DNA of 64,000 nucleotides, taken from Paragordius varius. Taxonomy: Eukaryota > Nematomorpha. The position numbers and the translations under genes are program-made. This document shows positions 12,709 to 28,200 of this stretch, piece after piece. Under the pieces are notes generated by a model that worked only from the letters and a program-made list of their open reading frames with translations, made no database searches and was not told the origin of the DNA. The stretch covers positions 13,888,001-13,952,000 of the forward strand of contig OZ176050.1 of assembly GCA_964247055.1 (NCBI GenBank), given 5' to 3'. The first letter of the stretch is position 1. Each line of letters starts with the position of its first letter.

Positions 12709-15700
12709 CTGGAATAAAAATGAAATTCAAAAAAGATACGATTAGTTTAGTAACAATATTTTGAGTCATATTAACCTATAAAGTACTTCAAATTGATGCA
12801 ATTTATATCAAACTATTGAATATTAAAACAAACAAAGTACAAAACTACATTTCTTTCAAAGACAACCATTATATTTGGGTAAATAAATATTTATTTATAA
12901 ATTATATATATTTTTTGTTTTGACAAGTTTATTTTATTAAATTGGTCTTATTACTAAATTATATTTGTTATACTGACAAAAAAGTTAAAATTTAATAATA
13001 AAGCCTACAAAAAAAATTAATTTTCCATTTTTTTGGCTAGGTTGCCTTTTAAGATGGTTTTATACTAGAAGTGAATTTTGTAAATAAACTAAATTTTTGG
13101 AAGATATTTTATTAATTATCAAACATTGTTCTCAGATAAAGTATATATTTTTTAGAGTTTTGTGACTTCTAGATTCTAAAAATCAAGACAGCTCCAAAAC
13201 ACGATAGAAACGAACAATTGATATAATTATCAAAATATATCAAGTTTTTGCTGTGAAATGTAGCCTGAAAGCTAAAAGTTAATTAATTACATTTTCTAAC
13301 CATAAAATACTTTTTTTTGCCTGTTGCATAAGCGATTAAAATTATTTATGGAAAAAAATGGCGGCAAAAAAATTTGAAATAATTTTTTTTTATAATTTTA
13401 CATTTTTTTTAAAAAAATTTGTATAATGCGCCCAAAAACATATTTTTAAATTCGGCTTAATACCTTAATTTTTCTTATATTTAAATTTCAAATCGGCCTT
13501 AGATAAAACTACCCCAAAAGGCAGTTTAGTGTTAAAGGTTAACACATTTAGCTCAATCGGGTACAAATAAGATATATTAGTTTAATAATAATATAATTAT
13601 TAGATTAAATTTTTAATCGGTTTTGGGTCAAGTTGCTTTGGAATAGAATTTTTAACAGTTAAGAAACGAAAATATTTCCGAAGAAAATTGTAACTTTGCG
13701 CATTCTTGTTGAAAGATAAGATGTAAGGTTAACAAAAATTGAGATATGTGAACTTTTCTCTTCAATAGTTGCACATCATCAGTGCGACACAATATTTAAA
13801 AATATGGAATGCTGGAATCATTATGAAATTTATTACAAACAAAGTTTAAGGTCGGTTTGATAATTGAGTAAATATGGAATAAAATTGGATTTGAAATTAA
13901 TCAATTATACATTTTGCTAATTAATACAGATAAAAATACCAATGAAATAGCAGCCATCTTAATGTCAAATATATCTGGTAGTTTTTTTCTTAAAAATTTA
14001 CTTATTAATATCAGTTAATATTTAAAAATTTAATCAAAACTTAATATTTTGCATATTTATTATCCCATTTTATCAAATAAAAATATATGCAGTATAAGAT
14101 ATAATTGTTAAAAAATTGGAAGTTTTAACCCAATAAAGTGGTAATTCTAAGGCAATTACATTTAGAGTACGCAAAGAAGTGCTTATTTCATTGAGATTTC
14201 ATTTTGGTTAATATTGTTAAAATTTACGTTTTTAGGCATGAAAACTCAAATTTAAACCTGATAATATATGATAATTATTTGAATAAATTAAATATGAAAA
14301 AAGTTTTTTACTTGGGTACAAACCATATGAATCAATTAACTGCATATAAATTCTTCAAAAAAACTAGTCTAATTGTGCGAAGATCTCCATCTAAAAATAT
14401 TTATTAATGATCTTAGTAAAACCCATTATGAAAAATTAATTACACAGCAGGCTCGATTAATTTATCATTAAATTTTTTAAAATATTATTTTAAGGTTTTT
14501 AAAAACTGGCTGGCCGATTAATTTAGGAATATATTCTTTTTTGCAAATTCAGATTTTTATTGTCCCTGATAAAAATACTTTTAATTTTATAGTATAATAT
14601 GATATATTAAGACTTCCTTACCTTTTATAAGTGAAAATACATATTTAAGTAGCATTCCCTAATAATTTTAAATTACAAAATTTAATAAAAATTAAACATT
14701 ATATGAATAAAAAAGCTGTTCCTTTTTATTATATATATTATTGTTAGATATCATTTTAAATTGGTAAAACAGTGGAGTTTAAAATTAATAATTTTCTAAT
14801 TTTTGCTATCAAAATATATTCACGGGCATTTTAACATTAACTTTTTTATCAAACAAGATACAATGCAAATCCTTGAATTTTAAAAAATTATTCAAATTCA
14901 AACTGTAGTCCTTATAAATGGGTGATTTTTTATGTAGTATTTAAAATAATGACTTTTAAAACCTATTTTTTGAAATATAATTAAATTATTTCTTAAAATC
15001 CGCCCTTTCAACTATGGCGTCCAGTGCATCAGCCCCCCTTCCTTCCCCCTAGATATTTTCATTTACCAATAAAAATCTTAATAATTTTTAGCGGATAAAA
15101 AAGCCAATTTGAGTTTTGACAATGCATAGTATTTGTCCTTGTAGACACTTTTTAATATTAGTTTTAGTAAAATTACCCTATAATAAGTAGTTCAAAGGTA
15201 AGAATGTAATCTGCAAAAACTATAAAATATACTTTTAAAGATATATTGTATAAATAAAATTTACTATGACATATAAGAAGATACAAAAAAGTGAAAGGTG
15301 AATGATATAGAAAAAAAGATAAATTTTGATGATTTTTTGTTTAGTTTAAAATATATAAAAAATACAAGAATACATAAATAATGCCAAAAAGATTTGTTGA
15401 AAATCATCACTAAAAAATGCATGTACAATGATTAAATAAAAGAAAATGGGAAAGGACTTAAGCGCTAATTTTCAATAATATATAATTGAGTGGACAAATA
15501 TGGATATTCTTAGGTGATTTCACTGATTATTTTAATGCTACAACATAAATACATTTTATATGTTTGTGTGGTATCTATATAAAAATGCAAACTAACTTTT
15601 ACTGTAACGTCCATTATAGGCCAGATCTATAATTTTAATGGCTAAAATAGTAATTTTCACCATTTGAGATATAGCCTATAATAGTGTTCTTACTGTATCT

Positions 15701-16282
15701 AATAAATTAAATACATGGATATATAAGTATTATTAAAATTGAGATTCATATAATAAATAACACACATATGAAAATATAACTTTTTGGGGTCCCATCAAAT
15801 CACAAATGGTAAGAAAGTATGCTTTAAAAATGAAACGTTATGATAAAAAACGATCATAATGACTAAAATCTAGGCGCATAATACGTAAAAGAAAGAATTA
15901 AATGTCATAAATTTTGGCCTTTGGGAAAACTATACAAGGTATGTATAAGTGTTGGCACATTCATATATCACAAAGAAAAAGGTATGCAAAGATGCTGATG
16001 CACTCTAAGGAGCTATGTTAATGGTTATATGAGATAGTTTTAATTTAATTCGTAATTTGTATTGTATACTTTACAAATTAATTTTACAGATTTGATATTA
16101 ACCAAAAAACCTATTACGTGCGTTTAAATCTTTCTCAAATAACAAATTGACGTTTAAAACATTCTCAAATAACAAATTAAAAGAAAGACACAAACCAATC
16201 CTTTTCTGTTTAGTGTAATATCAAATAATAGTTTTGAACAAAATTTTATGGTTCATTTGTTTCAAAATACATGCTTGCCCGT
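12709..16282. other. Gene-poor AT-rich stretch
   Basis: About 3.5 kb with no convincing exon. A GC-richer patch at about 15000-15055 (GGCGTCCAGTGCATCAGCCC then CTTCC) looks like a decayed end of the element at 46727-46947. A 31-bp motif ending CTCAAATAACAAATT is tandemly doubled at about 16120-16180. The open frame at 14204-14407 has only AT-driven residues and is not supported. Confidence 0.5.
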
Positions 16283-19200
16283 TTAAGCCGAACTATCCCA
16301 CTCAAGTCCGCTAACAATTAAATCTTGCGCTGTTAACCTGCGATGATTATTAGAATTATCAATATAGTCTCTCTCATTTTCACAGATTATATGTTCCTGA
16401 TCAGCAAAATTGTTTTCAATTACATCATCGCTATCCATATTTGTGGTTAAAATTGATTTTTGAGGCCGCATACCACTATTTTCTCGGGTTAAAAGTCCAC
16501 CCAACGGATCATTCAAAAACAAATTTTTATCCTTTGGTGAGGATTCATTAATCCCATTGTTAGTGTCTAGGATACGTTTAACACTATGCGTTAGGTAATG
16601 TTTAAATTTTTTGGTCGTTGAGGAGGAGCCAGTTAGAGCATCATTGGAAGACTGTGAAGGACGTGGTTCTGATAAATTGTAGTTATACACTTGTCCTGCT
16701 ATATAAGATGTAAAATAAAGGTGACAATATTGTTTAAAATTCTGCTTCTCAAATGTATTAACCATTTGCACCTCAAATTTGTCCATAAACATTTCAAGTT
16801 TGCGTATAGGCATAATTTATTGAATATATACCATTTACAATTCAAAATCACCCTTGAACAATTTCACCCTCAAACGATTCAAAATCACCCTCGAATAAAT
16901 TATGTGTTCTTTAAAATTAAAAATTACCTATATTTTTTTATATTTTTAAAAATAATTTTTTGTTTAAAATTAATATGATACTAAAAAAATAATAAATGCC
17001 ATAAGATTATATTTTATATTAATGATGTTATATTACCCCGAAAACACAATTTATTTTTAGGGTGAATTTGAATTGTTCAAGGGTGAATTCGAATTGTAAA
17101 TAGTATATTAATCTATTTTATACATTTTTAATCTATACAATTTATATTAAATCTTTTCATTTATAAAAAAAATATTTTAAAAAAAATTAGAAATTTTTTC
17201 CAGAAAGGTAACTTGACATGTTTACGGAACAACTTAAGGTCTGGTACATTAATAAGAAGCTAAAGTTATAACTCAAAAATATATTTTTAACAAAAGATTT
17301 ACCCATCATGAATCTATCTTCAGGCAAGTGAGGATCTAAAAGATCAGCATTTTCAGTCTCAAAGTTGTTATGAATTATTTTTGATGACGCATTACATGTG
17401 TTTATAGGACGTTCATTGTCAACTAAGCGTTCGGTATCGGCATCATCCACTGCTCCAATAAAAAAATTATGAGTAATAACATTTAGTAAATACAAATATA
17501 GAAAGGATACGGTGTTAAATAGGGAATAAAAAAATAATTGGGTATGAAAAGCATATTTTACTAAATTAATCAAAATTATCGCAAAAAACTATCACTCAAA
17601 TTAAAGCAAACATTACATTATCAAGTATTATAGGCCATTTAAACCTCTATTGGTTAAAGAACGTTAACGTTTTATTGTTACTGCCGTTACGTGGCACAAA
17701 TATTTTTTATGGATAATAACAATAATACGATTATAATTAATTTTTGTTAATAATTATCTCTTTCTATTAATTTTCGCGATTATCATTATATTACTACAAC
17801 TGTTATTACAAAACATAATCACATCATTTACCACATTACTTACCAATAGAACTTGTTGAGGATGATGAAACTAAACGTGAGGTAACCAAATTCATAGTAT
17901 CGAATGATGAAGTCGTCCCACCAACTCCAAAATCTCTGTAGCTATCAGGATTCATATTGTTAGCTGCCATGGGGTTAACACGAACATTGAGACATGAAAA
18001 AGAGGAATCATCCCACCATACCATATCATCACAAGTTGTGCCTGTATGAGGTCTATTGCTAGAGCTACCTCCCCGCATATCAAAATATTTCAATCCTTTC
18101 TCAGAAAAAGACTTTGCACTTATCTTTGATATAAATGTGCTCAGGGCTGAGTTTTGTTTAGGGTTGTCTTTCCATTCAATGGCCCATTTTTGAAGGGGTG
18201 TAGTTGTACGTGATTTTGAGATATTTGCTGCAATATTATGACTCGACATTATTCCTTTAACATAATCCACCATGAAGTGGGTTTTCTTTGATTTGGGTTT
18301 TTGAAGTATACTAGTAGTTTCATTGTTTGTCGCATCAAGATATTTCGCATCCTTAGGGTCATCAAATGTGTAAGTTTTTTCATTCAGAACGGTGCAGGCA
18401 TCATTTTCTTCTACGGAATCTATGGTTAGCCGTGTTGTTAGGGTGTTTGGCAACTCATTATCCGAACCATGTCCCTCTAAATTATCTGTGTTTTGTGGTG
18501 CATAAGATAGCGGTTTTCGTTTTGGCGGCCACCAAGCCCTAACATTATTCCGACCCAATAAAGTGGGTCCTTTTTTTCTGAAAGTATTACTCTCCTTATT
18601 TATATCAGAAACTTCTGCAGATAATGAAGAAGATTCATATCTATAATTATTATTGCTGTTGTTGTTCAATGATGTGCTACGTTTTTTCTTGACAAGTCGG
18701 GTATTATCGTAGGGACGTCGTTTAACACAATAATTGACAAACAAAGCCACAATCAAAACGACCAATATTAAAATAGTTACGGGTGGGATAATGCTAGAAG
18801 AAGTTGTATAGTGAGACAAAAAATAACTGGTGCCGCTATGGAGTGATACATTCCCGCCAATAATACCATTTATACTTTTGTCATCTTCGAAATCTATCCA
18901 GGGTTGTGCTAAGATTGCATTTTGTCCAATATCATCCTGTGTGTGATATTGATGGCTACCATTAGTTGCAATTTGTGACATGGATGAGGCCCGTTTTAAA
19001 TGATAAATTTTTTCCGTGTACCAATCAACTTTGTCAAAGTTTTCAGGGTTATTGTGCAACTCACGGTTTGGATCAGGTGTATTATCCACCATCATGGGAT
19101 AAAGTGATACAACAAGTGAATTGGTATGATCCCATAAACCTAAATCAACACTTACATTATCCTGATTATATGATACCAATTGCGATTCTGTTGACTGTGC

Positions 19201-22200
19201 TAAATTTTCCTTACGTGTCCTGTAAGAGCATCGCAACTCAAAAGCCAAAGGTGTTGATGCCATATAGGTGGTGGGAGAATTGGAATTATCCAAATGGTTT
19301 GATGATGTTTCTTTTCCCTTATGCGTCGTAAAATGATGGTAATACCTTAGTTTTTGTAGCACGCTTTCATAAACACTGACATTAGCGGCATTCCTTATGC
19401 TAACACGATTTCTGCGTTTGTGTGAAATGGCAAGGACATTTTTAAAAGCCGAAAATTGGTTCGATTCTTCCACACCTTGAAGCAGGGGTGCATTAAAGCG
19501 TTCAAACCGTAATCCATACAGGGCTAATATATCGGCCGGTAACATGAAATAACCCATGGGTGATTTGTGTTGCAAGGATTGATTTAAGTTTGCGTTTGTT
19601 ACATTTAAATTGATAATTTCTTGTTGTTCATCATAATCATGATTCAATGGAGACGAATCTATATGGCATCGATCTACTACAATTGGCTGTGAATTTGATG
19701 CGGAATGATCTGATAAAACTTTAAAAGTAACATTTTGGAACATAGGAACGCCTTTGGTCTCGAGATCATGCTTGCTCACATGCAACTCCAATGTATGACG
19801 CGTAACTGATTGATAATGAAAATAATCATAAACTGCCGTATTCCAAACCAATTCAAGCTTCGAGGGGTGTGAGCTGTTTATAATATTGTTCGTAAAATTA
19901 TAGCTGCCAACGTTATTAACTGGATTAAGGATATGACTTTCAACTATAATGGGTGAGGAGGAAGAGGTATCAGTAATATCGCTTGATGACAAAGTCTTTT
20001 TTTCTACAAATTGAGTTTGAGGTCTAACATGTATCCATATGGTTAATGCATGATTTGAAAGAGGGATATATTGATCATACGCTTTTGATTCATTTGTGTC
20101 ATTGGTACAAGTCATTACTGTTTTTATGATAATGCTTCTTTTACCCGGGATAGGGTGGCTAAAAATATAAAATTGTATATATACCATTTACAATTCAAAT
20201 TCACCTTCGAACAATTCAAATTCACCTTCGAACATTCAAATTCACCCTTGAACAATTCAAATTCACCCTTGAACAATTCAAATTCACCCTAAAAATCTTT
20301 TAAGTGTTTTAGAACTAAAATAAATCTCATTATTAATATGAAATATATGCTTATGGTACAGTTAATTAATTTTTCAGTATTATTTTAATTTAAAACAATA
20401 TTTTTATTTTTAAAAAAATAAATAAAATATAGATAATTTTTTATCTCAGAAAACATATATTTTATTTGAGGGTGAATTTGAATTGTTCAAGGGTGATTTT
20501 GAATTGTTTAAGGGTGAAATTGAATTGTAAATGGTATAGATACCACTCCAAAATGTTTTTTTATATAATCTGGTTTTAAGCAAAATATCAAACGAAGCAA
20601 AATATCAAACGAAATAAAATAATCAATCACCCAAACACGGTAAATAAATTGCATCCATTTATAATTCTGAATAATCAAGAGCAAAATATAATAATTTTTG
20701 TTACAAAAACAAAAAAAACCTATTAGATTGTTGATTTCCTAGCACAACGTTTTCACCGTCATTGATAATATACCCATATCCAACATTTTGGAGTATTTTA
20801 TTCAAGCTTTCAACATTGGAACTTGATATAGCCAATGCCTGGCCCATATTATATATGGATGGAGTACCAGCCTGGTTTTTAGTAGCATTTTCTTGATCAA
20901 TGATACTTTGTACAACATTAGAGAGTAAAGGGGTAGTCGATTTTGTCCCATCTTTCATATTCACTCTTAGGGTTATGAATTGGCCCTCTTTCTTGTCACC
21001 GCTTATAGATAATAGGGTATTGGTTTCAAATTTGGCGATTGATTCTTGAGGCTTAATCTCAAGTTCTCCTAGCTTTGCTGTTGATTTTAATGATGTGCTA
21101 TCAATGATTAAGGCTTCACGACATGCAAGTAAGCATTGCGTTATAACTGATTCCGTCCAAACGCCATGTTTAACCAAAGCCAACTCTGAGAGAGCACCCG
21201 TGAAAAAACGGTCCATCCTAGCCTTTCGCCCCTCCCAACAAGCCCCCACAACTGATTTAACAGGTAAAAACGGAGTTGATGATCGCGTATGACCGTTATA
21301 ATAGTGTGATGAGGGCGATAGTTTACGATGTCCCTATATGTAATAAAAAATGACAAAATTAGATATTGCAAATTTGGATTATTGTTAAGGGGTGATAATA
21401 TTGAGATTAGACAATAAGAAAAAAATAAAAAATAGCCCTAAATTGTAAATTTGAATATGAGATTTAGCTAACACATTTGAAATAAGGCAATAAGAGGTTT
21501 ATTCTAAATGAACAGTATCCTAAATGTAATGAATGATCAAATTAAAAATAGTTTAATATTGAATTATGGTAAAAAATATGAAGCTAATAAAAAGGAAATT
21601 AAGTCAATAATGGGTTAATATGAATGATGTTATGTAAATGACCAAAATACTCAATTTATATTTAGATTATGGTAAAAACTAGTCTCACAATATAGACTTA
21701 ATCGGTTATGGAATTATGACTTGTAAAAAAGTTTAAGAATTATGTAGAATTTATGATGCAAATCCCAACTTTCATATATTTTATTATACAGTAAAACAGC
21801 CATATTGTTGGTTATGTTTATCAATAATTAAAAAGTTATTACAACCAATAATAATGAGCATATTAATCTAAAACAATAAATTTTAAAGTTAAGTCAATAC
21901 AAGCTTTGAAACCTTAAAATCGTTGAAATTACTACATTTGAGCAAACATTCGATATGCTTTTCGGTTGACTAAAAACTTTTACAAATCGTTTTACCTGTC
22001 CGCATTCAAATTTTAGCCTATGAAAAAATTTACGCATAAAATGTAAAAAAAGCCATACCCTTTTCCCGCCATGTTGAGCCATAGGATGTAAAGGCCAATC
22101 ATCAATAATTTGTGGGTTTTCGGCTTGTTCAAAGGTGTCATCTTCGCCTTTATTGTTGGTAAGTTTAAGTTTACCATTTTGTTCGGATTTTTGAACATTG

Positions 22201-25200
22201 GATGTTTTATTACGTGCAAACTTTTTTTTCTGTTGCCGTTGTTGAAAACGAACCCCATCAATAAACAGTTCAAAATGTGTTGGGAAAAAAACGTTAATAA
22301 CATAATGATGCCATTCATTATCGCACACTTGATCAAGTTTCCACCGGATTTCGGATGGAGTGAATAACTTTTTTCGGTCTATATATTTGATTTTGGTTTA
22401 ATTTTGGTAAAAAATGTATGAAAAACTGAGTTTATAAAAAAAATTAGTAAATAATTATGTTTACAATGAATATCACAATAAAGTCTTAGTAGTAAAAAAG
22501 GGGTTTTTTAATTACGGTTTTTAGATGCGAATTTTCTAATATAAAATTAGGCATAAAAGGCCATTTATTATTATTATTGATCGTTACGAATTGGATATAA
22601 ATGTTTTATTGGGTATCTTGACAAATTATCAATAAAAAAATAATAAAATTTAAAAAGTTAAATAGCTTATAAACAAATATTACATAATATAAAACCACCT
22701 TAATTTTATATTTTTAGATATCATAACGGTTCTTTTTAAACATATTTTTATCATAAAAAGTTGAATACCTTATAAACAAATACTATATATTATAAAACCA
22801 CCCTAATTTTAATTTTTCAATATCATAATGGTTCATTTTAAACATATTTTTATTATAAACTTAATCGATAGTCAACAAAAATAAGTTAACAAAAATTGAT
22901 ACCAAAAAAACTTTCTTTCCCAAAAGTTGTATCGTGAAACTTGCTGTTGCGTTCTTCCGCACCAAATGAATTATCCGATATAATTGTAGTTTTATCATTA
23001 TCATTAGCATTAGCCTCATTGAAAAGTAAAATTTCTTGTCGAAGTAACAGGATAAGTTTACAATTTTTAAGAAACAAGGCTAAATGATGTCTACTTAGTC
23101 CATAATCATCGGAACGACAAAAGATATGTTCTTTCCTGGGCGAGGTTTGTAAAATACCATCATCCGTTTCAAAGCTATTATTATTGTAATTGTTGAAGTA
23201 ATGATTATGAGGGAGATTTGAATGACGCATCCAAAATGTTAAGCTAAAATTTGTCCCATAACCCAAGATTGGTTCCATGCGTTCTAGCATACGCATTTTA
23301 TCGTCTTGCTGGGGTTTATTGTGCGTTTTGGGTAAATTATTTAACCTGTAAATGTAGTTTTTGTTATAGAACATGGGATTAAACAATAGTTGAAATTTAT
23401 TAAAAGTTACATTTTAAATTTTGAGATATAGGAAGATAAATAAATGATTATCACGAAAAAACAAATGAATATACAAATAATTATTACGTACATGATTTAA
23501 AAATATGTAATAAATATACCATATATGACCCTTGATGACATTCTGTTATATCTACAGTAAAATTATACGAACAAAACGGAAAAAAATAAAGACAATTTTT
23601 TTTCTAGAAGACAACCATACTTTTTAAATGATAAATTAAATATAACTAATTGTTTTAAACTTATATATTTTAGGCTTGTTATTAAATATTTTACTAGGAT
23701 TAATTTAGGTTTTAAAAAACTATGGTTGTCTTTTGGGAAAAAATATTAGTCTTTATATTTTTCTTTTGTCCGTATAATTTTAATTTTACTGTATTTACTT
23801 ATTTAATATATTTTCTAAATCATGTTTTTCGTAATAATCAATTATTAATCTTACTGTATATGACAAATTATCAATGTGACCTTAAATATAAAAGTAATGG
23901 AATAACTTGATTAAAGCGTTTACATAAGTTAATGTGTCCGAAAAAAGCTATACAAACAGATTAGACACCATCTCGAGCATAAATAGTTATATTGATTTTA
24001 TACCTAAGAGGTTAGAATTGGGTAAACTCACAAAAACTATATATTATACTTTATTTATGTAAAACACCATCGAATAAAAATATTATTAACAATCAAAATA
24101 ATAAAAACCATCCAAATTTAAAATTTAATATAATTTCGACTATTTTTATATCAATAAAAAATTCTATGAAAAATAAAAATAATTTTACACACTGGAATTT
24201 TTAAAAAAATCAAATTTTTCGCATACCTTATATTCAATTTAGCTCTCAATTTTGTAATGGGATCATTATTATTAGTTTTATCATTGTTGAAATTTTCAGT
24301 TTCGGTATCAACCGTAACGAAATCGGAATATCCATTGAATGATTTAACTTCAACTCCGGCGTGCATTAAATCAACAATTTCAATCGGACGTTTTCCTAAA
24401 GATAATGTAAAACGATTCACATATAATTGATATAATATATATGTAATTTATGACATTTACAATTCAAATTCACCCTTAAAATTCGAATTCACCCTCGAAC
24501 AATTCGAATTCACCCTCAAATAAATTATACTTTTTAAGATTAAAAATTATCTATATTTTTATATATTTTTAAAAAATAAAATTGTTTTAATTAAAATAAT
24601 ATTGAAAATATAATATACTATGCCAAAAAGATATATTTTATATGAAAAATGAGTTATATTAGTTGGAAAACACAATTTATTTTTAGGGTGAATTTGAATT
24701 GATCGAGGGTGAATTTGAACTGTAAATGGTATATATGAATTAGTTTTGTATCAAAATTTATCGTTAAAAATATCAATTAATTAGACAAAAACTATAAATC
24801 CCAAAAAAAGTAGTTTGACACCATTCGATAAAATATGGAAATATTTATTTTTTTCCATCGACTAAATTAAAATTCTACTCCACAAAAATTTAAGGCATAA
24901 AAATTTTGAAAGCACAAAAAGAACCAAATTTAATTTTATAAAATATTTAGGTAAATTTACAATACTGGTTTACAAATCAAGAATATCTACCATTTACAGT
25001 TAAAATTCACCCTTGAACAATTCAAATTCACCCTAAAAACCATAAGAAATACTTAAATTTTATTTTTTCAGTATTATTTTAATTTTAAACAAAATTTTAT
25101 TTTTTATAAATATATTAAATTATAAATAATTTTTAATTTTAAAAAACACATAATTTATTTGAGGGAAAATTTGAATTGTTCAAAGGTGCATTTGAATTGT

Positions 25201-28200
25201 TCAAGTGAATTTAAATTAGTAAATGTAACACTTCTAATCTATTTTGATCCACGAGATCAACCATTTCAAACATAGACATTATATCGAAAATTGTTAAGAT
25301 TATATAAGTAAATATGTTTGTAATATAAGCATTTTATTACTGTTAAAATGGAAATATTTTTTATAAAGAATAGTAGTGTATCGTGATTCTTAAATGTTGA
25401 AAAAAATATGCAAAAGTTTAGCTATCAATTTTATTTTTTGCACAGGGAGTAGATAATAATTTCATTTACTATGAATATTGTTAATGAATTTGTCCAAATT
25501 TAAATTTATCATTTTAATCTGACCCAATCATTTAGTAAATAAAAAAACCTAATTTCATTTCATCCGATTTGTAATGATTGTTGGTGTAACATTGTTGCAA
25601 TTTTTGAGTTAATAAGTTACGGTCTTCGTCGGAAGGCTTTACATCATCATTTGATTTTGATTTATAATTTAAATTCAATGCTTTTTCTCCGCGGTCACAG
25701 CCTTTGGCATGCGTTATGTTGATATGGGATTCGAAACCAATCGTCGTAATAAAATTGGCAGTTCCCTAAAATAAGTAATTTTTATATTCATAAAAATGAT
25801 GGTTTAAATTTTAAAATTATTTGAAAAAAATAAAAGTAAGAAGAAACGAATAATCATATTAACCGAAAATTTTGGTTATAACTTAAAAAAAACATTCCAA
25901 TTTATTGACAAAAATAGTGATAATCTTATCGATTTAGAAATCATTTTCAACAATATATTGAAAGAAATTTAATACATTTATACAACAAAAATATTGTCAT
26001 TATAATTATAAAATGGCAGATACACGCATGATGTAACAAATTAACACAAAAACTAATTATAAACTTAAGAACCAAAAATTTTACAAGCTAGAATTTATAT
26101 TTTGATAAATATAGTGTATCGTAGAAAGTTTTTAATTTATTGAGTATTCATATTAGCACAGAGTATATGGTTCCCCTTATAACTGACTTAAAAAAGAAAT
26201 GTTCATCAATTGATATATAATTTACAATAATGCTTTAAAGCTTTAATCAATGTAAACTAATATTTGCAATTTTCCATTAATAATTAAAATATTAATAGCA
26301 TAAACATAAAATTTGATAGGTTACATAAACCTTTCATATGTTTTAACATTTCAGACATTTGGATTATTTATTAACTAGTAAAGCCGTGTGATATCTAAAA
26401 AAGTGTGGTCTACCCGGATAACTCAAAACTAATTAGATGTTTATACTTATGAACATATTATATTTTTGCGGTATAGACCATAAATTTACATACTATATCA
26501 TATTATAAATATAACTATTTGCCTGCCATGAGGTTTCAATTCAAACAAAAATATACAATTTTAATTTGGTAAAAGTAACATAAAGTATAAGGTACAAAAA
26601 ATGATTATACATTGCATGAAAATGCAGTGAATGTACTTTTGAAAAAAAGTTAGAAATATTGATAAATCATGAAAGCCGACAAAAGACTCTGCTTTTCTTT
26701 ATTGCACATAGAAATTATATTATCATTACTGGTAAATATAAAAGTTATCTATAATTTTGTTGTAAAATAAAAAAAAAATTCCAAATTCCCCAAAGAGTAG
26801 ACAATGATGGTCTTAACTTTTTTTAAGGTTTTTAAACTAAATCCATAAAAATGAAGAATAATAAAAATGAATAATGATTATTGAACAACACAATAAAAAA
26901 TGCATAAATATATACTATGATTACAGTAACGTATGGTAGAAATCAACAAATAGTTAAAATTAAACAATTTTTTTCGTATATAACATTAATTTTGCCTATG
27001 CTATGGACATACTTTGTTTTAAACCATACGCTACTGTAAATGTCAAATGACAACATGTGAAATATATTTTAAAAGGCTTGACACATATTACACAAAATAT
27101 TATTCATATTTTCATCTTCTGTTAATAATCGAAAAAAATATAATTGTAATCCGATTATTAAGGTATAATAAATATCGAATAATTTTTAACATAAAATAAT
27201 TTGCAGTTAATTTTATTTCCTTGGAAATCAAAAATTAAAATAAACGCTTAAAATAATCAATACTGCCATATTTGTATTCGTGGTGGACGTAAAACCAATC
27301 AATAAATAACCTTCAGCTGTTAAAAATGGTGGTGTTATAGATAAAAGAAATTTATTCAAAATCAAAAATTTTTACAAAATTAATTAAAAAATATAATTAT
27401 GTAATGTAATTTATCCAAGAGACATCTGAATGACTTAAATATATTAAAAGGCAGGCAAAAACAATTTTGTTAACAAAAAAAATTAATTTTCTCCTTATAC
27501 ACATTATACAAAGTATATATATGATGGGTTTTCATATTACATATATATAATTTGTCCATGTAATATATGACAGATAATTATTATATATATATATATATAT
27601 ATATGATAACAAGTGTTTTTCTTTCGCGTGCGTTAAAAACGATAAAAAATATTTACAATGGTGAAAAAAAGATATATAATTATATATACTTTTTTCATCT
27701 CGAAATTCAGTATATATAATTATCATTTTTTATAATTTTAGGTACTTTTACTAATTAATATTATTAATGTACTTAGAGTGGTATATAGTGTACCTACTTA
27801 TGTGGTTATTCCCAAATAAACATAAAAATTGCATAATTATAAAACCATGATATTGTTCCGTTATACTACACTGTTTAAGAAAATAATTATATCAAAACCT
27901 AACGAAATTATAAACCTTTTTGTCAATATTCTTTATTTGTCATGAAAATAAAAATGCAATTAAATCCAACTCATAAGCCGAAACCATCAAAACAAGTCTT
28001 TAGGAAACCTCTAAAATTAGAATTTTTTTACCTGTTGACATTGATTTAGGGTTTGGGGACAGAGTTTGAGTTTAATATGAGGAGCAATTCGCATGACATT
28101 ATTTATAGGGGTATATAATTTATGTGCATCATAATTTCTCCAACCGTTTTGACAGACTGAACGGTCATCAGACGATTCTTTAGCCATGTTATCACGTGAC

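Noticed and set aside
14204-14407. Plus-strand open frame of 67 codons
   Set aside because: Composition is that of random AT-rich DNA; no partner exons.
18966-19331. Plus-strand open frame of 121 codons
   Set aside because: Antisense to the calsyntenin exon 20158-17844, whose protein is recognisable.
25549-25765. Possible independent small gene
   Set aside because: Its phases join calsyntenin exons on both sides and it carries the family KGCDRG motif, so it is a calsyntenin exon.
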